From assembly GCA_009922615.1 (NCBI GenBank), contig RFVF01000009.1, positions 1-64,000 on the forward strand: a stretch of DNA of 64,000 nt, in the 5' to 3' direction. Position 1 is the stretch's first letter; each line of letters begins with the position of its first letter. Shown here piece after piece: positions 1 to 8,671 of this stretch. Under the pieces are notes generated by a model. It was not told the origin of the DNA. It did not search any database and worked only from the letters and a program-made list of their open reading frames with translations. The stretch is from Pseudomonadota bacterium. GTDB taxonomy: Bacteria; Verrucomicrobiota; Verrucomicrobiia; Limisphaerales; SXTU01. The translations under genes and the position numbers were made by a program.

Positions 1-312
1 ATCCCACCCCCTGCCACCAATCCCGCCGTGGCCATCGTTACCAATCAGCCACCCGTGCCGTCCGCAGCGACCAATTCCACGCCGTCCGTTGTAGCCCCGC
101 CGAAGCGCACCAACGATGTCGCCCTGGTTGAATTTCCCGAGCTGAAACTGCAAGGCATCAGCCGGGGAAAAAAGAAAGCCGTCGCCATCGTGAACGGCAA
201 GACGCTCCAACTGGGCGACCGGATTGAAGGGGCGTTTCTGCTGAAGATTGAGCAGGAGAGCGTCACCTTCGAAAAGGGCAGCGTGAAGAAGGAATTGTTC
301 CTCCTGCGGTGA
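1..312 (+). CDS. C-terminal fragment of a secretion-type (GspC-like) protein
   Basis: The reading frame is open from the first base and stops at 310-312, so this is the 3' end of a gene that begins outside the window; an internal ATG-like start at 28 is unlikely to be real. The fragment starts with a Pro/Thr/Ala-rich linker, then a small beta-rich segment of about 60 residues (LKLQGISRGKKKAVAIVNGK followed by a LGDRIEG turn). That layout resembles the periplasmic HR domain of type II secretion GspC or pilus-associated proteins, in which a nascent 'IVNGKxxxxGD' hairpin is usual. A prepilin peptidase gene lies 1.7 kb downstream, which fits a secretion or pilus role. The assignment rests on motif likeness only. 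Confidence 0.5.
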   Translation: MPPPATNPAVAIVTNQPPVPSAATNSTPSVVAPPKRTNDVALVEFPELKLQGISRGKKKAVAIVNGKTLQLGDRIEGAFLLKIEQESVTFEKGSVKKELFLLR

Positions 313-419
313 GCGGGAAGGGATCACGATTAACGAGTGAGATTAAGCGTAAGAGCCACCCAGCCGCGTCTTTCTCTTGCTCATCATCTTGCGCTTAATC
401 CACTCCCGTGATCCCGCCC
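311..419. repeat. Long imperfect palindrome carrying the GAGTGAGATTAAGCGTAAG motif
   Basis: The left arm (about 311-354) and right arm (about 384-419) are imperfect reverse complements: GGATCACG, GAGTG and GATTAAGCG occur on the left, and CGCTTAATC, CACTC and CGTGATCC on the right. The 19-base motif in the call is repeated exactly near 34039. The right arm contains the GTG at 408 used as start of the next gene. The palindrome fills the whole gap between the two genes. Confidence 0.75.
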
Positions 420-2012
420 TGCGTCCTCCACGAAGACGAGCACCTGCTCGTCGTTAACAAGCCGTCCGGTTGGAACACGCATTCTCCCGCGCCCTTCGCC
501 GGCGAGGGCATCTACGACTGGCTGCGTCACCACGAACCGCGCTGGGCGAACCTTGCGATCATCCACCGGCTCGACAAGGAAACCAGCGGCGTCCTCGTCT
601 TCGGCAAGACGCCGCTGGCCAACAAGTCACTCACGGAGCAGTTCGAGCGGCGCGAGGTGAGCAAACGCTACGAACTGGTCACCGACCGACCCGTCGAGCG
701 TGATGAGTTCACGGTGGAAACCGACATCGAACGCGTCGGCGAACGCTACGCGGCTCGACCCCTCACCAAGCAAGGCACGCGGGCCGAGACGCACTTCCGC
801 GTCGCCCAAAGGAACCGCGACCAGACATGGCTCGAAGCGCGTCCCACGACTGGCCGCACACACCAAATTCGCGTGCATGCGGCACACACCGGCTTTCCCA
901 TTCTCGGCGACCCGCTTTACGGCGGCACCGCAACCGGCAACCGGCTGTGTCTGCACGCCGCAGAAATCACGTTCAGCCACCCGGCGAGCGGCCAACCAGT
1001 TCGCTTCGCGGCGCAGACCAGCATGTTTTGCTCGGCGGCGTCGCTCCTGCGACGGGCCTTCATCCACCCACAAGAGACGGACTGCTTCCGGCTCCATCAC
1101 GGCGCAGCCGATCACCACGCGGATGTTTATGTGGAGCAACTCTCTGAGTGGATGCTGGCGCAAGCGCGGCAAAGTCTTTCGGCTGACCGCGATGACGACA
1201 CGGTCGCGGTCATCCACGAGCTCGGCCGCGAGAATCGCCTTCGCGGGGCATTCTTCAAATTACTCCAGCGCGATGTGCGCCGCACGAAGGCGGAAGAGGC
1301 CACGCCGAAATTGCTCTTTGCCGCCGAGGCTCCCCGGGAGTTTGTCGTGCGGGAAAACGGATTGCAGTTTCACGTCAGTTTGAACGAGGGCTACAGCTAC
1401 GGTCTCTTCCTCGACCAGCGCGACAACCGCCGCCGCCTCCTCACCGGCCACGTGGCCGCTGACTTTGCATTCCGCACTCCTCACTCCGCACTCCGCGTGC
1501 TCAACTGCTTCGCTTACACCTGCGGCTTTTCCGTCGCGGCAGCCAAGGCCGGCGCCCATACGACCAGCCTCGATCTCTCGAAGAAATATCTGGAGTGGGG
1601 CAAACGAAACTTCACCCTCAACCATCTCGACCCCGAAGCGCACGACTTCATCTACGGCGATGTCTTCGACTGGCTACGGCGGCTTGCGAAAAAGGGCCGC
1701 ACGTTCGATGTCGTGCTGCTGGACCCGCCGACATTTTCGCAGTCGAAGGAAAGCGGCGTCTTCCGCGCGGAGAAGGACTACGGCCGACTCGTTGCGCTCG
1801 CACTCCCTCTCCTGAGGCCAGACGGAATCCTCTTCGCCTCCACCAACTGTGCGACACTGGCTCCGGAGGAATTCCTCGCGACGCTTGAAATGACCGTCCA
1901 GCGCGCGGGCCGGCGCATCACACAGCAGCACTACGTCCCGCAGCCGCCAGATTTTCCCATCACGCGCGACGAGCCAGCGCACTTGAAGACGGTCTGGTTG
2001 CGGATTGCTTGA
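408..2012 (+). CDS. RluA-type pseudouridine synthase fused to RlmI-like SAM methyltransferase
   Basis: Two RNA-modifying enzymes are joined in one 534-residue chain. Residues 1 to about 215 are an RluA-family pseudouridine synthase with the catalytic motif HRLDKETSG (Asp56) and the downstream RTHQIRVHAA motif. Residues from about 300 to 534 are a class I methyltransferase of the RlmI type: an EGYSYGLFLDQRDNRR segment, the SAM-binding stretch around FAYTCGF, and the motif LLDPPTFS. The likely job is modification of rRNA bases by both activities; the exact positions cannot be read from sequence. The GTG start lies within a palindrome, and the RluA fold begins almost at once, so little is missing. 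A short in-frame insert at 1466-1497 (FRTPHSALRV) sits before motif I and looks repeat-derived. Confidence 0.85.
   Translation: MIPPCVLHEDEHLLVVNKPSGWNTHSPAPFAGEGIYDWLRHHEPRWANLAIIHRLDKETSGVLVFGKTPLANKSLTEQFERREVSKRYELVTDRPVERDEFTVETDIERVGERYAARPLTKQGTRAETHFRVAQRNRDQTWLEARPTTGRTHQIRVHAAHTGFPILGDPLYGGTATGNRLCLHAAEITFSHPASGQPVRFAAQTSMFCSAASLLRRAFIHPQETDCFRLHHGAADHHADVYVEQLSEWMLAQARQSLSADRDDDTVAVIHELGRENRLRGAFFKLLQRDVRRTKAEEATPKLLFAAEAPREFVVRENGLQFHVSLNEGYSYGLFLDQRDNRRRLLTGHVAADFAFRTPHSALRVLNCFAYTCGFSVAAAKAGAHTTSLDLSKKYLEWGKRNFTLNHLDPEAHDFIYGDVFDWLRRLAKKGRTFDVVLLDPPTFSQSKESGVFRAEKDYGRLVALALPLLRPDGILFASTNCATLAPEEFLATLEMTVQRAGRRITQQHYVPQPPDFPITRDEPAHLKTVWLRIA
1466..1497. repeat. In-frame tandem insert (TCCGCACTCC/TCACTCCGCA units)
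   Basis: Ten-base units TCCGCACTCC, TCACTCCGCA and CTCCGC follow each other inside the methyltransferase part of the fusion gene. They are translated as FRTPHSALRV just ahead of the SAM motif. Units of this style recur elsewhere in the window as intergenic repeats. Confidence 0.55.
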
Positions 2013-2029
2013 GCCGCACGCAAGGCCAG

Positions 2030-3133
2030 TCACCGCCCCATCATCCAGCTCACGATATCCCCGCGCGCAAAGAGCCAGATCACCGCTGCCAGCGCGATGT
2101 AGGGCCCATATGGCAGTCGGCTGGACCACTCGCGCCGGCCACATACGATCAGCGTCACGCCCACCAATGAGCCGATCAGCGCGCTGGCCATCAGCGAGAA
2201 AAACACCGCCGGCCAGCCGAGGAACGCGCCGATCGCCGCCATGAACTTCACGTCGCCAAACCCCATCGCTTCGCGTGGCAGCACGATGGCGTTGGTCAGC
2301 GCTTCCATGTGATGCACCGTGGACGGATCAAACTCATCCGCCCCCCCCACCCGCAGGCGGGCCGGCGAGAGTTGCACGTCCACGTTCCAATAAGAGCGGT
2401 CCACCATTTCCAGCCGCGCCGCGTGAAATGTCACCGTGTCCGAGCGCCGGTAGAAAAGCTCCTCGTAACTCACCGGCCCGTCCGGCAGCAGCAGTTCGTT
2501 CTCGGTGAATGTGATGCGCGAAGCGTCCGGCAACGCTACGCGATGCTGGCCAAAGAGCAGCTTGCCCATCCGCAAGATGCCATACACCAGTCCGCCGCCC
2601 ACCACGAGGCCCAGCCCCGCCGCCTTCAGGCCATCCGCCGCCTTCAGCCCGCCGTGGATTTCCGGGAACACGCCGGACAACACCACGCCCACCACCATCC
2701 CGCCGATGGTGATCTCGTCCGGGATGATGAAATGCTCGAAGTCAATGAACGTGGCCACGATCAGGCCCGCCAGCAGCACACAATAAATGATCGGCGACGC
2801 AAACCCCTTCGCCCCGAAGTGCAGCCACGCGGCGAGAAACATCAGCCCCGTGAGCAGCTCGACGGCGAAATAGCGCGGCGCAATTGATGCGGCACAGTTC
2901 GCGCATTTGCCCCGCAGCCAGAGCCAGGTCACCAACGGAATATTGAGGTAGAACGGGATCGCGTATTGGCAGTGCGGACAGTGCGATGGCGGTGAGACGA
3001 TGCTCTGCCCCAGCGGCATCCGGTGGATGCACACATTCAGGAAGCTGCCCACGAGACAGCCGAACACAAAAAACCAGAACGACCAGAAGTGGAACGGCAC
3101 GGCGGCCAGCGGGCTGGGCTCAGGCGTTGCCAT
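2030..3133 (-). CDS. Prepilin peptidase (type IV leader peptidase, A24 family)
   Basis: Inner-membrane aspartyl protease that cleaves and N-methylates type IV pilin or pseudopilin leaders. It has the N-terminal segment GSFLNVCIHRMP, a zinc-type CPHC (52-55) and CANC (77-80) pair, and the two catalytic aspartates Asp131 (TFIDFEHFIIPDE) and Asp294 in the GFGD motif. At 367 residues it is about 100 longer than usual, because roughly residues 195-288 form a soluble insert between the two catalytic motifs. The gene overlaps the end of aroE upstream by 14 bases, so the two are probably cotranscribed. Its stop converges on the RluA fusion gene with a 17-base gap. The substrate is unknown; the fragment at the window's left edge suggests a secretion or pilus system nearby. 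Confidence 0.93.
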   Translation of the reverse strand: MATPEPSPLAAVPFHFWSFWFFVFGCLVGSFLNVCIHRMPLGQSIVSPPSHCPHCQYAIPFYLNIPLVTWLWLRGKCANCAASIAPRYFAVELLTGLMFLAAWLHFGAKGFASPIIYCVLLAGLIVATFIDFEHFIIPDEITIGGMVVGVVLSGVFPEIHGGLKAADGLKAAGLGLVVGGGLVYGILRMGKLLFGQHRVALPDASRITFTENELLLPDGPVSYEELFYRRSDTVTFHAARLEMVDRSYWNVDVQLSPARLRVGGADEFDPSTVHHMEALTNAIVLPREAMGFGDVKFMAAIGAFLGWPAVFFSLMASALIGSLVGVTLIVCGRREWSSRLPYGPYIALAAVIWLFARGDIVSWMMGR

Positions 3134-4040
3134 AGACGTTCTTCACCAGCGCCGCCCGCATCACTTCCACCGGCGCGAACTTACCGGTCCAGATTTCCAA
3201 CGCCTGCGCCCCCTGATAGAGCAACATGCCCAGACCATTCGCCGTCTGGCACCCGGCCGCTTTCGCCGCGCGCAGCAATGGCGTCTCGGCGGGACGATAG
3301 ATCATGTCGTAAACATGGCGCGCTTGGCGCAACGCAAACTTCGCCTCCTCGAGCGGCGACGGATCACTCGCCTTCAACCCGAGCGAAGTCGCGTTGAGTA
3401 GCAAGTCCACCGCACCCGCCGGGTAACCCACTGCCACCTGGACGCGGGGAAAGCGTTTCCGAATTTCCGCCGCAACTTCTTCTGCCTTGCTCGCCGTGCG
3501 GTTTTGCAACCAGAGCGAGCCGACGCCTTCTGCCGCAAGCTTGAGCGCCGCCGTGCGACCGGCGCCGCCGGCACCCAGCAGCAACACACTGGCTCCGCTT
3601 AGTTCGAGGCCAAGGTCCTCGCGCAACGAGCGCGTGATGGCGTCCGCATCTGTGTTGAAGCCGACCGAGCGCATCTCCTCGACCTCTTCGGGGTTCAACT
3701 TTGCGAGCGGCTGCCACGCGCCGGACAAGTCCCGCGCCTCGAAACGCACCGTGTTCACCGCACCCCACGTCTTCGCAGACACATCAAGTTCATCCACGAG
3801 GTCCACCGCGAGGAGCTTGTGCGGGACGGTGAGATTGAGGCCGATGAACTTCATCGCCTGCGCGCCCGCGATGGCTTCGCCCAACCGCTCCGGATGCACG
3901 TCGCACGCGAGATAACGCCAGTCGAGGCCCAGCGCGACGAGCGCGGGATTGTGCATCGCGGGCGAAGCGGAATGCTTCACCGGATGGCCGAAGACCGCGC
4001 AAAAGCGCGTGCTGGCGCGGAGTTCAGCCGGTGCGGACAC
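3120..4040 (-). CDS. aroE: Shikimate dehydrogenase
   Basis: NADP-dependent reduction of 3-dehydroshikimate to shikimate in aromatic amino acid synthesis, cytosolic. Seen in the sequence: the substrate-binding start GHPVKHSASPAMHN, the NLTVPHK motif holding the catalytic lysine, the Rossmann glycine motif GAGGAGRT near residue 160, and NATSLGL. The 306-residue length is slightly above the family norm. The start codon is GTG at 4040. A good promoter lies immediately upstream, so the mRNA would begin at or next to this GTG. The gene overlaps the prepilin peptidase gene by 14 bases. The pathway partner aroQ is at 47.2 kb, not linked. Confidence 0.95.
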   Translation of the reverse strand: MSAPAELRASTRFCAVFGHPVKHSASPAMHNPALVALGLDWRYLACDVHPERLGEAIAGAQAMKFIGLNLTVPHKLLAVDLVDELDVSAKTWGAVNTVRFEARDLSGAWQPLAKLNPEEVEEMRSVGFNTDADAITRSLREDLGLELSGASVLLLGAGGAGRTAALKLAAEGVGSLWLQNRTASKAEEVAAEIRKRFPRVQVAVGYPAGAVDLLLNATSLGLKASDPSPLEEAKFALRQARHVYDMIYRPAETPLLRAAKAAGCQTANGLGMLLYQGAQALEIWTGKFAPVEVMRAALVKNVYGNA

Positions 4041-4047
4041 GCGGCGG

Positions 4048-4076
4048 ACAGTAGGAGTTCAAGAGTCAAAGTTCAA
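4048..4076 (-). promoter_or_regulatory. Promoter of aroE (TTGAAC-N17-TACTGT)
   Basis: On the minus strand TTGAAC (4076-4071) and TACTGT (4053-4048) are separated by 17 bases, and the -10 ends seven bases before the GTG start at 4040. The -35 box is one unit of the AAAGTTC tandem repeat at 4055-4088. Spacing and -10 type match other promoters in this window. Confidence 0.5.
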
Positions 4077-4088
4077 AGTTCAAAGTTC
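4055..4088. repeat. Short tandem repeat (AAAGTTC units) upstream of aroE
   Basis: The run reads GAGTTCAAGAGTC followed by three AAAGTTC units. It has a 7-base period, like the ATTGCCG and CAATCGG repeats in other genes of the window. The rest of the gap to 4235 (about 150 bases) shows nothing I can name. Confidence 0.6.
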
Positions 4089-4235
4089 GGCCGCCCAGCG
4101 GCGCCAGCGGCGCGAAACGGGTTGAGCGCCGAGCACATTGGAAACACCGCCTGTTGGTCGCAGTGGTTCAGGAAGTAGGCGAACCACACGAAGGCCACGA
4201 GCGGAGGGTGGAAACGATGATTGAACTCGGGTTGG

Positions 4236-5255
4236 TCACGCTTTCATCACTTCCTGCTCGCTCACCTGCTGGGCGATGACGGCCACGCAGTCGCCTTGCT
4301 GGGTGAGGCACGGGGCGCGGATGGTGATGAGGAAGCCGCTGGATTGCGCGACGAGCGGCTCGGGGGCGCGGTCGGGGCGTTCAAGGTGGTGGATGAAACC
4401 GACGGTCTGGCCGCGCTTTACCTTTGCGCCGAGGTCGAGGCAGATTTCAAAGACGCCGGACTCGGGCGCAAGCAGGTAGTCCTCGCGGTGCAAGGCTTGT
4501 GTGAGAATGATGGGCGGCAAGCCGAGTTGCGCGCGGGTCTTCGCGCGGCCTTTGAGCGCCCCGAGGTGGTGCAGGACGTTACGCAGGCCGCTCTGGGTGG
4601 TGCGATGGACGTCGGCGGGGATGCATTCGCCGCCGCCCATCTCCGTGGTGACGACTAGCTTGCCCTGGTTCTCCGCCTCGACGGGCAGCAGGCCGGTGCC
4701 GGCGATGTCCGCGTAAAGGAAGGCGAAGTCCGAATTCCACGCGAGCATGGCGTCGAGCATCCGGCGGCGTTGGTCGCGGTCAGCGACGAGGTGCATCGTC
4801 GAGCACGGCACGAACTCCATGCTGCGGCCGCCGGAGTGGATGTCGATCACCACGTCGCTCATGGGGAAGAGCACGGTGGTGAGGTAGTGCGCAATTTGAC
4901 TCGTGACCGCGCCTTCGGGCTGGCCGGGGAAGGCGCGGTTCATATTCATGCCGTCCACGGGCGAGAGGCGGGTGGCGGCGCGGGCGGCGGGGAAGTTCAG
5001 CGACGGGATGAGGATGATGCGGCCGTTGACCATCTCGGGCGTCAGCTCGCGCGCGAGCTTCATGATGGCAATCTGGCCCTGATACTCGTCGCCGTGGTTG
5101 CCGGCGAGGATGAGGACGGTCGGTCCCGTGCCACGGGCGACGATGGTGCAGGGGATGAAGATGTTCGCCCAGCCGCCGAGGTTGTGGGACCAGGGGACTT
5201 GGAGGAAGCCCTGCTGCTTGCCAGGGGCGGAGAAGTTGAGGGTGGTGTTTAGCAT
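4236..5255 (-). CDS. Succinylglutamate desuccinylase/aspartoacylase-family zinc deacylase (DoeB-like)
   Basis: Zinc-dependent hydrolase of the M14-like AstE/AspA family that removes acyl groups from amino acids. The metal-binding motif NHGDE (near residue 53) and the later DIHSGG histidine are present, along with the RLSPVDGMNMNRAFPG segment typical of the branch containing DoeB, the N-acetyl-diaminobutyrate deacetylase of ectoine breakdown. No other ectoine gene is nearby, so substrate is open. The 339-residue length is normal. ATG start at 5255; no clear Shine-Dalgarno. It is separated from aroE by 195 bases and from the next upstream gene by a repeat. Confidence 0.85.
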   Translation of the reverse strand: MLNTTLNFSAPGKQQGFLQVPWSHNLGGWANIFIPCTIVARGTGPTVLILAGNHGDEYQGQIAIMKLARELTPEMVNGRIILIPSLNFPAARAATRLSPVDGMNMNRAFPGQPEGAVTSQIAHYLTTVLFPMSDVVIDIHSGGRSMEFVPCSTMHLVADRDQRRRMLDAMLAWNSDFAFLYADIAGTGLLPVEAENQGKLVVTTEMGGGECIPADVHRTTQSGLRNVLHHLGALKGRAKTRAQLGLPPIILTQALHREDYLLAPESGVFEICLDLGAKVKRGQTVGFIHHLERPDRAPEPLVAQSSGFLITIRAPCLTQQGDCVAVIAQQVSEQEVMKA

Positions 5256-5267
5256 AATGGGGAGAAA

Positions 5268-5405
5268 CTTTTTTAGCTACAGATGGGACACTGAGGAAAC
5301 ACAGATGGGACAGAAAAGGGACGTCCTTTGTGCTTCACTCTGCTTTCTGAGTTCAATCTGTATTTTCATCTGTGGCTCAGATGTGTTTCTAAAGTCACGC
5401 GAGGA
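5268..5405. repeat. Imperfect palindrome of the CACAGATGG family
   Basis: The left part has AGCTACAGATGGGACACTGAGG and AACACAGATGGGACAG units; the right part reads back as AGCCACAGATGAAAATACAG on the other strand. A related copy lies at about 13426-13522. It occupies most of the 239-base gap between the deacylase start and the stop at 5495. I see no gene in it. Confidence 0.75.
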
Positions 5406-5494
5406 TGAGAAGCAACCCCCGCCGGCCGGATGGGTGGCGGAAGTTTCCCGGCCCACCATTTGAAACCTCTGAGGGTTAGTAGAGTCTTCATGTG

Positions 5495-8400
5495 CTATTT
5501 CGTCGTGAGTGCCGAGGCGGGCACATGCTGGCGCTCTTGGGTGAAACTTTCCCAGTTGAGGTGCATCTGGGGCTGACCGTTGCCTGATGCGGCGTAGTCG
5601 ATCTTGATCTCGTGCGATGTGCCTGCGGTCAGCGCGATGGGTTTGGAGATGATGCGGCGCGTTTTGGCCGGCGGTTGTTCGGGAGCTCTCACCCGTTGGC
5701 CTCGTTTTTCCTTTGCGGTGCTTGCGGCCTGCGGGACACCTGTTGGCGGCGGGGTGACTTGTGGAGTTGGAGCCTGTTTTGCCCGCTCCAAGGCTCTGCC
5801 CGTTTTCGCAACCACGACCTGGCTTTCGGCAATGAGCTGGCCATCCACCCAGAGGCGGGCGGTGCTGCCTTCATCGTGTTCGAGGATGAACTGATACGCC
5901 TCGCTCAGGGGCGCTTCGAACCGACCTTCCCAGCGTGCAGAGAAACTCTTGAGATCAAAAGTGGCGTTCTCCTTCTTGCCGATCCAAGGACGTCCACTGT
6001 GGTCTTGCGAGTATGCGATCAAGCGGTTGCCGAACCAGAGTTGCGCGTCGGTGCGGACGGTCGCGGGCGCACCTTGCCATTGGGTGTTCGTGAAATAGCT
6101 GCCGCGCAATCCAGTGCCGTCCTTGCGCGCCGCGCTCACAGGTTTGTCCAAATGGATGCGCCCGCTCTGGCGCTCCCAGCCGTCCCAGCCGTTGATGCGG
6201 TAGATTGGCGAGGAGTTCCGGCCCACAGGATTCCAGAGGATGTCGCCGTTCGCTGTCGTGAAGACGCTGCTGCCGATCTGATCGAACAGAAAGTTCTCGA
6301 CGCCGTGGGATGCAAGCGGCGCGCGGTAAACCTTGTCCACCGGGAATCCGTCGTCGGCATGGCGATCCAAGAAGTTGCCCGCGTAAAGTCCATCGGTCGT
6401 CCAGGCCTGAGCGATGCGCACGGCGCGATCCTGGATGAAGATGCAGCCGTGTCCGGTGCCCATCACGCGCTTGGGATACTGGAATTCGCCGGCTGCGATC
6501 TCGTTCACCGCGCCGTGCTTGCCCGCGCTCCATTGCCATTCGCCGTTCGGAGCGAATCGCACAATGCGCGCGCTGCCGACGGTGTTGCCGGGCCAGGCGT
6601 CGCCCTGACGATCATCGTTCGGCCTGCTGTTGGCGCGGACGAGGATGGTGAGCGCGCCCGCTTCATCGCGATGCAGCGCTACGACGCTCGCGCTGCCGGC
6701 GGCGGTGAGATCGGCGGGAAGTTTCTCGATGGTCGGCTGCACCTGCGCCCAGTCCCACTGCGGTGCGACGTCAGCGCTCTTGGCCAAATTTTTCAGGATC
6801 AATCCGACTGGCTGATCGGCAGCCCCCGCGCGAGTCGTTGCGGGCATGGTGACATTCCAATTCGCGTCAATGCTCCCGTGCCCGAGCGGCGGCATTTCGG
6901 GCGCTTTCGTGATGCGGAATTCGGAGTCCTGCAATTCACCATCGCCATTCAGGTCGCTCCAAGTGTAGCCAATCCACAGAGGTGCATTCTTGTCCCCCGG
7001 CTTCGGAAGGTCGCTCTTGAGCCGCGTGAACCACGCAGGCCACTTGCCATCCGCATCGGCGCGCACGACTCCCGCGCACGCCACCGGCACGAGGCGATGC
7101 TTCTCCGTGTCCACACGGATCAATGCCGGGGCATGAGTCATGGAGTTGCCGCCCAAGCTGACGAGGTAACTCTCCTTGCCGCGATGAACGATTTGCCACT
7201 GCGCGTCGTGATGCGTGATCGAGGGAAACGGCCCGTCCTCATATCGTTTGCCCTCGCGCTGCGCGATCCACGATGGCGTGTCATAGACGGCCTCCATTTC
7301 CCATGTGCGCTTTGCAAAATCCATTCGCACGCGGGCCCGGTGAAAGCTGCTCGCATTCACATACGCGACCGTGGACTCGGCCGGATCGACCGCCGTCATG
7401 TTGCCCCACTGCTGGCCGCCGAACCATTGGTTGATCAGCCGAGGCTTGTCTTTCTCGATGGCAAAATGCGCCACGCGACGCGGCGTGATCTCCACGGTGA
7501 TGATGCCGCCTTTTCCGTCGCAAGTGATGTCCGTGACGTCGCGCCACTGCATCGGATCAAACTTGCCAAAGGGCCGGCCTTCCCTGCTGCCGAGCATCAG
7601 CGTGCGCTCTCCGGTCGAGAGCTTGTAGCGGCGAACCGTGTGCGCGATCCTCTCTTCCGCGACCCAGAGTTCATTCCGTCCTTCGTCCAGCGCCACGCGG
7701 GCGGCGGCGGTGAGCGTGTTGTCCTTGAGCAGCGGTTCCGGTTTTCCGGCGGGAAAAGGAATGCGCCATATCTGCGAACCGGCGGCGGCGATCAGGGCGC
7801 CGTTTTGCAAAACCGCGAGTCCATGCACACCGGGTAACTTCTCCTCGCGCAACAGTTTGTTGGTTTGGGGATGATGCCAGCGAATGGACTGCTGCGCTGG
7901 ATGGCTGATGGCGATGAACTGCTCATGCACCGCGAGCCCGTCGGGTTGATGTCCTTCCGATAGCAGGAGCAGCTTGCCGCGCTCAGGTTTGATGCGCTTC
8001 TCGCTGGGATGGACCACATCACACTTCGTCGCTGTGTTCTTGTTCGGTGCGGCGTCTGTCCCGAGGTCAAAGAGCCAGCCATCGTTTTGCAGCAGGTAGA
8101 GTCGGTTCCCGCGCACCGCCAGACGCTGCGCCCCCATAAAAGATGAGAGCTGTTCGCTCTGCCAGTGAAGCGTCTTCCCGTCCAGCGAGGTGCATTGAAA
8201 CACCGGACAGTTCTCTCCCGAAAGGGCCCCGATGTAGAGGCGGTCCTTGGCGGCATCCACGGCTACTGAATGAACCGGGCCGTGGCTGCCTACCCACATC
8301 CCATAAGGTGCCCAGCCCGGATTCGCGCCGACGCTGACCAGATACTCCGCTTGCAAGCCCTCATTGCGCAGCAGCCGCCACTCGTAGTCGCCCGTAGGCA

Positions 8401-8611
8401 CCGCGCGCCCACTCGCATCCAACCCATCCCACGCGAGACGATGCTCGCCAGCCAGCATCGGTTTGCCATGCAGCAACGAGCGCAACAAATGCCCCTGTGA
8501 GTCGTAGATCGCGGCGGAGACGTTGCCGGGCTTCGTGAGCGTGAAAGCGATCTCGGAGCCGTGAACGGTCCCGAGTGCGGCAATCAAAGCGAGGGCAAGT
8601 AGATACTTCAT
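5495..8611 (-). CDS. Secreted FlgD-like/propeller/PA14 protein
   Basis: Large exported protein of 1038 residues with a clear signal peptide (MKYLLALALIAALGTVHGSE). Residues about 22-85 resemble the FlgD Ig-like fold (LAWDGLDASGRAVPTGDYEW). The middle 700 residues look like a beta-propeller, with repeated GLAVxxxG and YVxxD-type strands. From about 833 to the end there is a PA14 domain (SFSARWEGRFEAPLSEAYQF, DEGSTARLWVDGQ) that typically binds carbohydrate. The PA14 domain is split by a Pro/Ala/Lys-rich stretch at about 935-990. It is the last gene of a minus-strand run with the DUF1501 and PSD1 proteins, 60 bases after the DUF1501 stop. A role in binding or degrading extracellular polymer is an inference. 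The catalytic function is unknown. Confidence 0.75.
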   Translation of the reverse strand: MKYLLALALIAALGTVHGSEIAFTLTKPGNVSAAIYDSQGHLLRSLLHGKPMLAGEHRLAWDGLDASGRAVPTGDYEWRLLRNEGLQAEYLVSVGANPGWAPYGMWVGSHGPVHSVAVDAAKDRLYIGALSGENCPVFQCTSLDGKTLHWQSEQLSSFMGAQRLAVRGNRLYLLQNDGWLFDLGTDAAPNKNTATKCDVVHPSEKRIKPERGKLLLLSEGHQPDGLAVHEQFIAISHPAQQSIRWHHPQTNKLLREEKLPGVHGLAVLQNGALIAAAGSQIWRIPFPAGKPEPLLKDNTLTAAARVALDEGRNELWVAEERIAHTVRRYKLSTGERTLMLGSREGRPFGKFDPMQWRDVTDITCDGKGGIITVEITPRRVAHFAIEKDKPRLINQWFGGQQWGNMTAVDPAESTVAYVNASSFHRARVRMDFAKRTWEMEAVYDTPSWIAQREGKRYEDGPFPSITHHDAQWQIVHRGKESYLVSLGGNSMTHAPALIRVDTEKHRLVPVACAGVVRADADGKWPAWFTRLKSDLPKPGDKNAPLWIGYTWSDLNGDGELQDSEFRITKAPEMPPLGHGSIDANWNVTMPATTRAGAADQPVGLILKNLAKSADVAPQWDWAQVQPTIEKLPADLTAAGSASVVALHRDEAGALTILVRANSRPNDDRQGDAWPGNTVGSARIVRFAPNGEWQWSAGKHGAVNEIAAGEFQYPKRVMGTGHGCIFIQDRAVRIAQAWTTDGLYAGNFLDRHADDGFPVDKVYRAPLASHGVENFLFDQIGSSVFTTANGDILWNPVGRNSSPIYRINGWDGWERQSGRIHLDKPVSAARKDGTGLRGSYFTNTQWQGAPATVRTDAQLWFGNRLIAYSQDHSGRPWIGKKENATFDLKSFSARWEGRFEAPLSEAYQFILEHDEGSTARLWVDGQLIAESQVVVAKTGRALERAKQAPTPQVTPPPTGVPQAASTAKEKRGQRVRAPEQPPAKTRRIISKPIALTAGTSHEIKIDYAASGNGQPQMHLNWESFTQERQHVPASALTTK

Positions 8612-8671
8612 TCGACCTGGGCGACGGATTTCGTGGCTGGCATTGAGCTTATCACCCGGCTGGGCGAACAG

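Noticed and set aside
5612-7837. Plus-strand frame of 741 codons opposite the PA14 protein gene
   Set aside because: Composition is typical of the complement of a GC-rich gene (Arg/His/Ala/Val rich), no motif, while the minus strand carries a signal peptide, FlgD-like and PA14 domains.
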